NCBI RefSeq assembly: GCF_008000995.1
Contig: NZ_CP042828.1
Span: 4,516,882-4,580,881, forward strand
Direction of reading: 5' to 3'
Length of the DNA stretch: 64,000 nt
From: Ruania zhangjianzhongii
Lineage (GTDB): Bacteria; Actinomycetota; Actinomycetes; Actinomycetales; Beutenbergiaceae
Notes under the pieces: model-generated
The model's database searches: none
The model's input: only the letters and a program-made list of their open reading frames with translations
What the model was told of the DNA's origin: nothing
Shown here: piece by piece, positions 35,992-44,056 of the stretch
Layout: each line of letters starts with the position of its first letter
How positions within the stretch are numbered: the first letter of the stretch is position 1
Made by a program: the position numbers and the translations under genes

Positions 35992-36019
35992 TGACCCAAC
36001 GCGGCTGACCCAACGCGGC
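35992..36019. repeat. 14-bp tandem duplication
   Basis: TGACCCAACGCGGC occurs twice back to back just after the GerW-like gene. Confidence 0.9.
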
Positions 36020-36050
36020 TGAGCCGGCACCACGAATCCGACGCCGCGGC

Positions 36051-36100
36051 CTCGTGAGTGAAGGTGCTGGGGTCATCGCCCCAGTAATTTCACCCGCGAG
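36051..36100. terminator. bidirectional terminator between GerW-like and SGNH genes
   Basis: A nested imperfect palindrome has CTGGGG (36067-36072) pairing with CCCCAG (36079-36084), plus outer GTGA/TCAC and CTCG/CGAG pairs. It lies between convergent genes. Confidence 0.6.
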
Positions 36101-36134
36101 CCCGGATCGAGCAAGCCGTACCAGCCCGGCTGGA

Positions 36135-37181
36135 TCAGGCCGCGAGCGCGCCGAGACGCTCAGCCAACCGGGTCCCCATCAGCCGGTAGCCCTCCGCGCC
36201 CGGGTGCAGACCGTCAGCCAGCAGGTGCGCCTCGTCCACATCGAGCACGCCCAGCCCGTCCACGAGGTGCAGGTGCTCATCGTCCTCGCTGAGCACGGCC
36301 ACCACGTCCGCCAAGGCTTCCCGCATGGTCTCGAGGTTCAGGCCGACGGCGTTATCCGTGGTCTCCCGGTCCGGTGAGCCGATCGGGGTGATCACAGCGA
36401 TCGGCACCCCAGGGTGGGAGTCCCGGACCCGCTCGATGAACCCGGAGGCCTGTGCCGCAAAGGTGCGTTCGCTGAACGTGGCGGCGTTGTGGATGTTGAT
36501 CCCGAGGCACAGCGAGATGACGTCGGCCTCGAGGGACTCCAGCGCCCGCTCCACGATCGGGTCGAGCTGACACTGGCCGGACAGGCCGAGGCAGGTCAGG
36601 TCCCAGCCGCGCGTCGTGGCGGCGATCGCCGGCCACGTCTCGCTGGGGCCAGCTGCCAGTCGGCACTGGCTGATCGACGAGCCGTAGGTGACCCATCGGG
36701 GCCGGGCCGGGAGGGGCTCGATCGTGGTGCCGCCGCTCAGTTCCAGCATGCCGACGGTGGTGCGGCCCACCTGAGGCAGCCAGATCCGTACCTCGTGCAG
36801 CCCTTCGGGCAGGTCCCAGGTGAGCGTGTGGCTGCCATCGGTGAGCTGTCGGCGATCGACGAGCTCGCCATCGACGGTCAGGTCCAGAGTGCCCGGGCTG
36901 TCGTAGCTGAAGGTCAGCGGCAGTCGCAGGGCAGCAGCATCGGTGATCAGTTCCACCCGCACCCCGGCGGCCATCTGCGCCATCTCGACCAGCGCCGGCG
37001 CGTGCGCGCGACGGGCCCGCTCCGGTGGCAGCCGCCAGGGCTGGTACAACTCGCCTGCCGGCACCCAGGTGTAGGCGCCACGCCAGAATGGCGAGTCGGC
37101 GGCCGGCTCCAGGTGGGTGCTGGCCGGCGCAGTGCTGGCCGGCGCAGTGTTCGTGGTGGTCTCCAGGGCCGCTTCGCTCAC
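36135..37181 (-). CDS. SGNH/GDSL hydrolase with N-terminal beta-sandwich
   Basis: The 348-residue protein has an N-terminal jelly-roll-like region (about 45-165, with GTLDLTVDGELVDRRQL and WDLPEGLHEVRIWLP) and a C-terminal SGNH domain. The SGNH motifs are the nucleophile Ser in VTYGSSISQ, Gly in LGLSGQ, Asn in LGINI, and Asp/His in LLADGLHPGAEGY. This architecture resembles carbohydrate esterases that remove acyl groups from sugars. No signal peptide is seen; the N-terminus is Ala/Thr-rich with duplicated TAPAS. Confidence 0.85.
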   Translation of the reverse strand: MSEAALETTTNTAPASTAPASTHLEPAADSPFWRGAYTWVPAGELYQPWRLPPERARRAHAPALVEMAQMAAGVRVELITDAAALRLPLTFSYDSPGTLDLTVDGELVDRRQLTDGSHTLTWDLPEGLHEVRIWLPQVGRTTVGMLELSGGTTIEPLPARPRWVTYGSSISQCRLAAGPSETWPAIAATTRGWDLTCLGLSGQCQLDPIVERALESLEADVISLCLGINIHNAATFSERTFAAQASGFIERVRDSHPGVPIAVITPIGSPDRETTDNAVGLNLETMREALADVVAVLSEDDEHLHLVDGLGVLDVDEAHLLADGLHPGAEGYRLMGTRLAERLGALAA

Positions 37182-37194
37182 GGAGGCAGCGTAC

Positions 37195-37232
37195 TGGTGA
37201 CGCGACTACGCCTGGTGAGCTACGCCGTCGCC
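37195..37232. repeat. dispersed copy of the GAGCTACGCCGTCG motif
   Basis: GGTGAGCTACGCCGTCGCC appears at the 3' end of the aminotransferase gene and matches the core of the tandem units at 17263-17355. It is partly coding (last codons). Confidence 0.5.
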
Positions 37233-38414
37233 GGCTTGAAACGCCTGGATCCGCTCGACGGCGGCGCGCACGGCTGCAGCGCCCGCACCGAAGGAGAGCC
37301 GGACGAACCGGCTCCCGCCGACGGGATCGAAGTCCAGGCCGGGGACCAGCGCGACCCCCTGTTCCTCCAGCAGCGCTCGACACCAGGCCACCGAGTCGGC
37401 ATAGCGGCCGAGCGCCGGGCCGAGGTCGGCGTAGAGATAGAAGGCCCCGTCGGCCGGCGCGATCGGCCCCCAGCCCAGGGAAGGGACCAGGTCCAGGAGC
37501 AGGGCGCGGGTGCGCGCGAACTCCGCCACCCGGGCGTCGGCAGTGGCGTAGGAGTCGTCGGTGAACGCGGCGAGAGCCGCGCGGGCGGCGGGCACCGGCG
37601 GGCAGAGGGCCAGGTTCCCGGCCAGGGCGTCGACGGCGGCGCGCAGGTCGGCGGGCATCAGCATCCAGCCCAGCCGCCATCCGGTCATTCCCCAGTACTT
37701 GGAGAACGAGGACACCACCACGCCGGTCCGGCTGGACTCCCAGGCGCTCACTCCACGGGCATCGGTGGCCCGCGGGTCGGCGGGGTAAGTGATGCCGTGG
37801 TAGATCTCGTCGCTGACCAGCCGGACGTCGTGGACGTCGCACCAGGAAGTCAGGGCGGCGAGGTCCCCGCGCGGGATCATCGTGCCGGTCGGGTTCGCGG
37901 GTGAGGCGAGGACGAGGCCGGCGAGCGGCGCCTCGGCGTGGGCGGCAGCGAGCAGCGCTGGAGTGGGCTGGAACCGCTGCTCCACACCGCAGGGGATGTC
38001 CACCACCTCACAGCCGAGCGCGGTGAGGATGTTCCGGTAGGCGGGGTAGCCGGGGCTGGCCAGGGCAACCCGGTCGCCGGGTTCGAAGGCAGCGAGGAAG
38101 GCGAGCTGGAAGGCGCCGGAGGAACCGGTGGTGATGGCGACGTCGTCCCCGGTCAGGTCGAGGCCGTACCAGCGGGAGTAGTGGTCGGCGACGGCGTCAC
38201 GCAGGGGGCGGGCGCCGAGTGCACTGGAGTAGCCGAGGTCGTTCCCGCGGTGTGCGTCGATCGCCGCGGTCACGACGTCCAGCGGGGCGCCGCCGTCCGG
38301 TTCGCCGGCGCACAGGGAGATCACGTCCCGTCCCTCAGCGCGGAGCTGGGCCACGCGGTCCAAGATGCTCATCACCTGGAACGGTGGGACGGCGGCCCGT
38401 GCGGCGACCTTCAC
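37206..38414 (-). CDS. PLP-dependent aminotransferase (class I/II)
   Basis: The 402-residue enzyme has the fold type I features LCAGEPDGGAPLDVV, SPANPTGTMIPRGDL, SDEIYHGITY and the PLP-lysine motif SFSKYWGMTGWRLGWML. It belongs with aspartate-type aminotransferases and probably transfers amino groups between an amino acid and 2-oxoglutarate. The GTG at 38414 is preceded by AAGGAAGGGG. The upstream in-frame extension is low-complexity. Substrate is undetermined. Confidence 0.9.
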   Translation of the reverse strand: MKVAARAAVPPFQVMSILDRVAQLRAEGRDVISLCAGEPDGGAPLDVVTAAIDAHRGNDLGYSSALGARPLRDAVADHYSRWYGLDLTGDDVAITTGSSGAFQLAFLAAFEPGDRVALASPGYPAYRNILTALGCEVVDIPCGVEQRFQPTPALLAAAHAEAPLAGLVLASPANPTGTMIPRGDLAALTSWCDVHDVRLVSDEIYHGITYPADPRATDARGVSAWESSRTGVVVSSFSKYWGMTGWRLGWMLMPADLRAAVDALAGNLALCPPVPAARAALAAFTDDSYATADARVAEFARTRALLLDLVPSLGWGPIAPADGAFYLYADLGPALGRYADSVAWCRALLEEQGVALVPGLDFDPVGGSRFVRLSFGAGAAAVRAAVERIQAFQAGDGVAHQA

Positions 38415-38554
38415 GAGTGACCCCTTCCTTCGGCTGGCCTGGGGCCGGCGCGACGGCGGTCGTCGGCCTGGCCAGGCATGTTCCTCCAGGGTGGCACAGG
38501 CAGGGACGCGAGCGGTGGTGGTCAGCAGTGGGACGCTGCACCGTGAGGTCAGGC

Positions 38555-40411
38555 TCAGAAGGGTGGTGGTCCGTAGTCGGGTGGGCTGGTGCTGGTGCTG
38601 GGTGGGTCGTTGTCGTTGCCGTTGCCGTTGCCGCTCCTGTTGTCGTTGCCGTTGCCGCTCCTGTTGTCGTTGCCGCGCCTGTTGTCGTTGTCGTTGTCGT
38701 TGGTGGGGGTGCTGTAGCGGGGTTGGTGGGTGGGGTGGGTCAGGGAGGTGGTGGTGCCGTCGGGTTCTCGGCGGTAGCGGTGTCCGGTCGGGGTGGTCCA
38801 TTCGAAGGTGCCGGGTTCGGTTTGGGTGAGGTGGAAGTCGCCGTGGGTCTTGACGGTGTGGTCGCGTGGGCACAGGGGGCCGAGGTTGCTCACTGCGGTG
38901 GTTCCGCCGTGGTCTGGGTTGTCGTGGTTCCACTCCTGGGTGTGGTCGAGTTGGCACTCACTGGCGCGGTGGGAGCAGCCGGGGCGTGCGCAGGTGCGGT
39001 CCCGGGCCAGGATGTGCTCGACCATCGCTTGGGTCGGGCGGTAGCGGGTGTGTCCGACGTCCAGGACCGCGCCGGTGAGTGGGTCGGTGACGATCCGGAT
39101 CCAGTCCCCACCGGCGGCCAGTGCCCGGGCCGCGAGTGGGCTGATCGGGCCGTAGCCCTCCAGACTCGGCACCTGACCGGGGTGCAGGTGCTGCCCGGGC
39201 AACGGCGGCGGCCAGGCACCGTCATCCTCAACCGGCGGTGCACCGCTCTGATCGCGACTGGCACCGCCACCACCCGCAGTGCCACCACCCGTAGTGCCAC
39301 CACCCGTAGTGCCACCACCCGTAGTGTCGCCACTCGCGGTCCAGCCATCCGGGGTGGCGCCGTTCGTTCCGCTGGTTTGTGCTGGGGGCAGGAGCTGGTC
39401 CAGGGGGATGGTGACTGCGATGGTGGGCCGGTGCCCGTGCTGACTACCCAGGGGCAGGCCCGCGCCAGTCCCACCGAGGCAGCCGGTGGCCAGCCCGTGG
39501 TGGGCGATCCCGGCGAGGGCATCGAAGCGCAACTGGTCCACGCAGCGCCCGTCCCCGGCCGCTTTGGCTGCCCGGGCCGCTGCCTGCAGCGCCACATCCA
39601 GAGCGAGCACATCCGCCGCCGGGCCCTCCAGGCGCATCGAGGCGATCCCGTCCGGGAGCGCCCGCGGGCGCGACACCCGCCGCTGGCTCGCCCGGTACCG
39701 GGCCCGCTCAGCAGCCTCGTCAGCATCAACGGCGACCAGGGCCTTGGCCACATCGGAACGCAACTGAGCCACCGTGCGCTCCGGAGCACGGCCCAGCACC
39801 CGGGACTCGACCGTCGCGGCGACCTCGGCACTGACGTGCTCGAGCCCATCGACGATCACCCGCGCGCGGGCAGCGTCGATCACCCCCCGGGCCAGCGCAT
39901 CACCGGTGGCAAAGAGTGCCTCCTCCAGAGCCTTGCCGCGACGGACCAAGTCCATCCCAGCGCGCACCGTGGTCCGCAACCGCACCGCCAGCTCATCACC
40001 GGCCACATCCCGCTGCGTAGCCTCACGCTGTGCCAAAGCCGCGGGCCGCATCGCCTGCCGACGAGACAGCGCAGCCGCCGCCCGCAACTTGACGGCGTGA
40101 GCAGCCGCCTCCACCCGGTCCGCAGCAGCAGCCGCCTCCACCAGCGTCGCCTCATCCGCCACCTCGGTATCCAGCTGCGACAACAGCGCGAACAACTGCG
40201 AATCCACGCTCCGCCGGGCGAGGCGCTCATCAACCGGAAGTACCTGATGAGCACCGATCAGATCGACCAGCGCCCGCTCGGCGACCGAGTCCGCGAGCCC
40301 GGCAAGACCCCCGGGGGAGATCGCAGCCAGTGGCCGGCACACCTCGACCACCGCCAGAGCGGAAGGCCTACCCCGACGGCCACTGTGGTCGAACGTCTGT
40401 GTCATACCCAT
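38555..40411 (-). CDS. DUF222/HNH endonuclease-like protein (13E12 repeat family)
   Basis: This protein of about 618 residues has an N-terminal DUF222 helical domain and an HNH domain (RTCARPGCSHRASECQLDH, then NLGPLCPRDHTVKTHGDF). Two low-complexity parts are striking: Thr/Gly-rich repeats in the middle (15-bp units at 39267-39326) and an Asn/Asp/Gly-rich tail encoded by hexanucleotide repeats (38596-38705). The family is multicopy in actinobacterial genomes and behaves like a dispersed repeat; its biological role is unproven. ATG 40411 or 40405 may be the start; neither has a ribosome site. Confidence 0.82.
   Translation of the reverse strand: MGMTQTFDHSGRRGRPSALAVVEVCRPLAAISPGGLAGLADSVAERALVDLIGAHQVLPVDERLARRSVDSQLFALLSQLDTEVADEATLVEAAAAADRVEAAAHAVKLRAAAALSRRQAMRPAALAQREATQRDVAGDELAVRLRTTVRAGMDLVRRGKALEEALFATGDALARGVIDAARARVIVDGLEHVSAEVAATVESRVLGRAPERTVAQLRSDVAKALVAVDADEAAERARYRASQRRVSRPRALPDGIASMRLEGPAADVLALDVALQAAARAAKAAGDGRCVDQLRFDALAGIAHHGLATGCLGGTGAGLPLGSQHGHRPTIAVTIPLDQLLPPAQTSGTNGATPDGWTASGDTTGGGTTGGGTTGGGTAGGGGASRDQSGAPPVEDDGAWPPPLPGQHLHPGQVPSLEGYGPISPLAARALAAGGDWIRIVTDPLTGAVLDVGHTRYRPTQAMVEHILARDRTCARPGCSHRASECQLDHTQEWNHDNPDHGGTTAVSNLGPLCPRDHTVKTHGDFHLTQTEPGTFEWTTPTGHRYRREPDGTTTSLTHPTHQPRYSTPTNDNDNDNRRGNDNRSGNGNDNRSGNGNGNDNDPPSTSTSPPDYGPPPF
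38596..38705 (-). repeat. GTTGTC/GTTGCC hexanucleotide repeats in the DUF222 gene tail
   Basis: Long runs of GTTGTCGTTGCC-like units encode an Asn-Asp/Asn-Gly tail. Several 18-24 bp blocks are exact duplicates, so length variation by slippage is likely. Confidence 0.85.
39267..39326 (-). repeat. 15-bp tandem repeats inside the DUF222 gene
   Basis: CCACCACCCGTAGTG (first copy CGCAGTG) is repeated four times in frame, encoding TTGGG-type peptides. Confidence 0.9.
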
Positions 40412-40607
40412 CACGCTATACGCCACCACCGACATCCCACACCCACAGTGGAGTGCCAACGAAAATTGGTGCCACACCACTAACCCGAACAACGACCTTG
40501 GAGAGGGCTGCAGGGGCCAGGAGCACCAGCAGTGAGAGAGGAGCTACGGCGGGCCGAGCATCTGACCATCTCGCCACCCCGAACGACCTGCGCGACTACT
40601 GGTCCAG

Positions 40608-40898
40608 TCACTCTGACGAACTGGGGCCGTCACTCTCCCTCCGCACGGCGCGGCGCACCGCATAGTGGCGAACCACGGCTCGGATGGCGGCAGCGGCCAG
40701 GCACACCAAGCCCAGAACGAACGCCGCGCCGGCGATCAGCGACGTCTCGTCCAGCGTCTGCTGTGCGGCCTCGGAGGTGTGGTCGATGGCGAAGAAGACC
40801 TCCATCGGCGCGAAGATGAGGCCCGCGAGCAGACCGAGGCAGATCAGCGCCAGGCCGAGAGCGGCGAGCGCGTCAGGCTTCTTCTTCGGCGGCTCCAT
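40608..40898 (-). CDS. hypothetical small membrane protein
   Basis: I do not recognise this 96-residue protein. It begins MEPPKKKPDALAALG, and has two predicted helices (LGLALICLGLLAGLIF and LIAGAAFVLGLVCLAAAAI) and an arginine-rich C-terminus ending SDGPSSSE. The start at 40898 is chosen because the protein becomes membrane-like from there; no good ribosome site precedes it. Confidence 0.6.
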   Translation of the reverse strand: MEPPKKKPDALAALGLALICLGLLAGLIFAPMEVFFAIDHTSEAAQQTLDETSLIAGAAFVLGLVCLAAAAIRAVVRHYAVRRAVRRESDGPSSSE

Positions 40899-41036
40899 GG
40901 GTGTCGACCGTAGCCGTATCCCGCCAGTCCTGCGGGAGTTTTCCACAGGGGCATTAGCCGGGCCAGACGCACCCTGGACACCACCCCCTGAGTCCTGCCA
41001 CGCGCTCTCCGCGCCGACCACATCACGACAGTCTGG

Positions 41037-43187
41037 CTAGAACAACGTGGGCTGCAGACCGAGATCGGTGACATCACGAGCGCGCGGCCCCGCCGTCCCC
41101 TCGGCAGGATCTGACCGCAGCGCCCACCGCCCACTGGGCTGCTCGCCGCGCGGGCGGCCCTCGCGGCGCTCCCCCGGTGCGCCGGGCCTTCGCTCCGTGC
41201 CCCGCTCGACGAATCCGTGCTGCCGTCGCAGCCGCCGCACCCGGCCGGCCAGCCACTCCCGGTACTCACCCGAGGCATAGGACCCCCGTCCGTACAGCAC
41301 CTGGTACTTCGGCACCAGCTCGGGATACTCCCGCCCGAGCCAGGCCAGAAACCACTCCCGCGCGCCAGGCCGCAGGTGCAGCGCACCGACCGTCACCCAA
41401 GCACCGCCCGCCTCGGCCACCGCGGCCATCAGAGCGTCCAGATGCTCGGTGGAGTCGGTCAGCCACGGCAGCACCGGCATGGCCATCACCGTGGGCGCGA
41501 GCCCCGCATCGGCGAGCGCCCGGATCAGCCCGAGCCGGGCCGCCGGCTTCGGGGTGCCCGGCTCCACCCGCTGCTGCAGGTCCGGGTCGAGGAAGGCGAG
41601 TGAGACCCCTACGTCCACGTTCACGTGCTCGGCGGCACGCACCAGCAACGGCAGGTCCCGCCGCAGCAGCGGACCCTTGGTCAGGATGGAGAACGGTGTG
41701 CGCGCCTCGGTGAGCGCTTCAATGATCCCGGGCATCAGCTGGTAGCGGCCCTCGGCCCGCATATAGGGGTCAGAGTTGGTACCCAGCGCCACGTGCTCAC
41801 GAGCCCAGGTCGGCCGGGCGAGCTCGGCCCGCAGCACCTCGGCCACGTTGGTCTTTACCACGATCTGGGAGTCGAAGTCCGCTCCGGCGTCGAAGTCCAG
41901 GTATTCGTGCGTCTTCCGCGCGAAGCAGTTGTGACTTACCACTCCGTTGGCAATGAAGTCCCGTGTCCCGGTCGTGATGTCGACCATCTGGGCCTCGGTA
42001 CCCAGGTCCTCGATCTTGACGACGCCGAGGTCTGCTGACGTCTTCACCGCCGAGCCGAGGATGCCAAGCTTGCGGGTAATTGCCGGGCCCACTTGGTGAA
42101 AGAAGCGCCGGTGCACGCTCCGACCACCCGTGACCCTGACACTGGCCACGCCTGACGTGTTCGCAGGTTCACGGACGTTCGGTAGACCCAGGGCGTCCAG
42201 AGCCGACCCGATGTGGGAAAGGATCTCGTGGTCGCTGTTCGAGATTCTCAACACCCCACCGGAGTACGAACCTTCAGCGTCGAAAACGCCGGCCAGAAAT
42301 CCTCGTTGCCACTCATCGGTTGGCCGCTCCGGCCATGTGATGGCTCGGCAAATCGTCGTGTAGTCAGATCGTTTTGACGTGACTAGCGCGTCCATCGGAC
42401 GCCGTGCCGCCGTACCCACCGCATACGGGCGGAGGAATGTAGAAACCCCTTCTTGTTCGAGGTACTGCCGGCTCCGAAGGAGGGCTTCGCCATCGGCGAG
42501 TGCCAGGCGGAAGTGCGTGACCCGATACGGTTTGCCCGATTCCTTCCGCACGTAGGTCTTGTCAAGGAGCATGCCGTCACCGCGGACCATTCCAGCGAGA
42601 TAGCCTCGCCGGTAGACGGAGCCACCTCGAGGGCGTGCATAGTTCACCGCCGCCATGCCGAGACCGAACCCCATCAGCGAATTGCCCGTCGTCAGGTAGG
42701 CCCGCTGACCCTGGCTACGAGGGAGCGGCGCGACATGCTTCCACCCTCGCGCCGTCAGGAAGCGATGATCCCCGCTGGCAACGATCTCGGTTCCATCGCG
42801 AAGGGTAGTCCGGTACGCACGTTTGCGCGTTCGCCAAGCCGCGAGCACCGTCGTCTCGACATACCTGCGGTACGTGCCATCCGGCCGGGTGCCGACCACC
42901 CGGTCCCCGACGTCGATGTCCCTGATCGGCTTCTGCCGCCCATCCGCCATCAGGACCAGGGTGTCCGGGCTCAGGCAGTACACACACTGGTGGAGGCAGC
43001 CGCGGGTCGGGTTGATCGTCCACTCGAACGGCATCGATGAGTTCTTCGGTACCCGGTTGAGGGCGCTCTTGCACAGCACCTCGTGGAAAGTGACGCCGTC
43101 GAACTCCGGTGTGCGCACTGTCCGCACCAAGCCCTTCAGCGGCACCAGGGCTGGGCCCTCCGTCAGCTTCTGCGCATCCCATCGCAT
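41037..43187 (-). CDS. intein-containing Rv2578c-family radical SAM protein
   Basis: The 716-residue precursor consists of a 366-residue radical SAM host protein split by a 350-residue intein. The host has WTINPTRGCLHQCVY before the intein and CFARKTHEYLD after it; splicing restores the CxxxCxxC cluster motif, whose third Cys is the intein +1 residue. Later host motifs are ALGTNSDPYMRAEGRYQLMP and FSILTKGPLLRRDLPLL, as in Rv2578c. The reaction is unknown. The start at 43187 (MRWDAQKL) lies 3 bp from an SOS-box-like palindrome. Without splicing the protein could not bind its 4Fe-4S cluster. Confidence 0.9.
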   Translation of the reverse strand: MRWDAQKLTEGPALVPLKGLVRTVRTPEFDGVTFHEVLCKSALNRVPKNSSMPFEWTINPTRGCLHQCVYCLSPDTLVLMADGRQKPIRDIDVGDRVVGTRPDGTYRRYVETTVLAAWRTRKRAYRTTLRDGTEIVASGDHRFLTARGWKHVAPLPRSQGQRAYLTTGNSLMGFGLGMAAVNYARPRGGSVYRRGYLAGMVRGDGMLLDKTYVRKESGKPYRVTHFRLALADGEALLRSRQYLEQEGVSTFLRPYAVGTAARRPMDALVTSKRSDYTTICRAITWPERPTDEWQRGFLAGVFDAEGSYSGGVLRISNSDHEILSHIGSALDALGLPNVREPANTSGVASVRVTGGRSVHRRFFHQVGPAITRKLGILGSAVKTSADLGVVKIEDLGTEAQMVDITTGTRDFIANGVVSHNCFARKTHEYLDFDAGADFDSQIVVKTNVAEVLRAELARPTWAREHVALGTNSDPYMRAEGRYQLMPGIIEALTEARTPFSILTKGPLLRRDLPLLVRAAEHVNVDVGVSLAFLDPDLQQRVEPGTPKPAARLGLIRALADAGLAPTVMAMPVLPWLTDSTEHLDALMAAVAEAGGAWVTVGALHLRPGAREWFLAWLGREYPELVPKYQVLYGRGSYASGEYREWLAGRVRRLRRQHGFVERGTERRPGAPGERREGRPRGEQPSGRWALRSDPAEGTAGPRARDVTDLGLQPTLF
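41928..42977 (-). mobile_element. LAGLIDADG intein inserted in the radical SAM motif
   Basis: The intein runs from Cys71 to Asn420 of the precursor (350 residues). Block A is CLSPDTLVLMADG; block B has GTEIVASGDHRFLT with His71 of the intein; the C-terminus is VVSHN followed by Cys+1, so all splicing residues are present. Two homing-endonuclease motifs are intact: YLAGMVRGDG (126-135) and FLAGVFDAEG (227-236). The endonuclease may therefore be active. By eye its DNA is less GC-rich than the host gene. Confidence 0.93.
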
Positions 43188-43188
43188 C

Positions 43189-43218
43189 CACTCATTCGAA
43201 CATATATTCGAATGAGTG
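43189..43218. promoter_or_regulatory. SOS-box-like palindrome (candidate LexA site)
   Basis: Twelve-bp perfect arms (CACTCATTCGAA and its reverse complement) flank CATATA. The inner 16-mer TCGAACATATATTCGA differs at one position from the mycobacterial SOS consensus TCGAAC-N4-GTTCGA. It lies immediately upstream of the radical SAM start and also faces no other start, so LexA would control that gene. Confidence 0.75.
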
Positions 43219-43260
43219 TCGAGGTAGCGACACGCCAATCGCCCGGAGGGGCGACCCTGA

Positions 43261-43929
43261 TCAGGGCGAGGGGCGCTCGCCCAGCTGCGCGCCGCCGTCG
43301 GGAATCGCACGCTGTTCGCCAGCCCGGCCCTTCTCCAGCACCTGCCCGATCACACCCCGCGTGTGTGCCTCGCTCAGCCCGAGGTTCGTGCCGATGAACG
43401 CGGCCGCCTCCGCCTGCTGCTGAGCGAACTCCCCCGTGTGCATCCCCACCTTCACCGCAGCGGTCAGGTAGGCCTCCGCGCCTTCGGTCCCGAGCACGGC
43501 ACCTGCCTGCTGTAGTGGCACACCCGCCTGCCCCTGGGGCACACGCATATCGCTGCGCAGACCGTCCGCACCGACGTCCCCTGCCCCGATCCAGTCCAGC
43601 GCGCGCAGCGCTGCCGGGATACCGGGTTCGGGGGTTCGGCTGGCAGCCAGGATCACCGCCATCGCCGCCCGCATCCCGCTGATCAGCGCCTGCTTGCTAG
43701 CCCCCTGGGTCGGGGCACTCAGCACGTCCGGCACGAACTTGGTCTTGCAGGTCTGACACTTCACCACTTCGCCCACCCGGTTCAGCGGGATGATCGGGAT
43801 GAAGAACAGGCTGAAGAACCTCCGTCGGTGCGAATGCACATACTCCCGGTCATCCGCGCACTGCGGGCAGTAGAACACCCCAGTACCGATCTGACCGAAG
43901 GTGAGCACCACCAGGCCGAAGATGATCAT
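43261..43929 (-). CDS. zinc-ribbon and TerB-like protein
   Basis: The 222-residue protein begins with a short hydrophobic segment and a zinc ribbon with Cys21/24 and Cys58/61 (CPQC, CQTC). Between the pairs is RRRFFSLFFIPIIPLNRVGE, a pattern of the zinc-ribbon family. The rest is helical and resembles a TerB-like region (KQALISGMRAAMAVILAA). Function is unknown. Confidence 0.7.
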   Translation of the reverse strand: MIIFGLVVLTFGQIGTGVFYCPQCADDREYVHSHRRRFFSLFFIPIIPLNRVGEVVKCQTCKTKFVPDVLSAPTQGASKQALISGMRAAMAVILAASRTPEPGIPAALRALDWIGAGDVGADGLRSDMRVPQGQAGVPLQQAGAVLGTEGAEAYLTAAVKVGMHTGEFAQQQAEAAAFIGTNLGLSEAHTRGVIGQVLEKGRAGEQRAIPDGGAQLGERPSP

Positions 43930-44056
43930 GCAGTCTCCCAGGGTCGAACCGGGCCAGTCATTGCGCTCCGCATCTTACGGTGGCCGCGAGCCGCCCGGCC
44001 CCGATCCGCCGGGCTGTCGCCTCCGCGCGATCGATGGCGGCAGACCGGGCAACGCG

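Noticed and set aside
38219-40483. A 754-codon plus-strand open frame
   Set aside because: It is antisense to the DUF222/HNH gene and is made largely of Val/Arg/Gly low-complexity sequence.
41037-43187. Radical SAM gene as a fused or frameshifted artefact
   Set aside because: The inserted segment is in frame and has complete intein start, end and endonuclease motifs.
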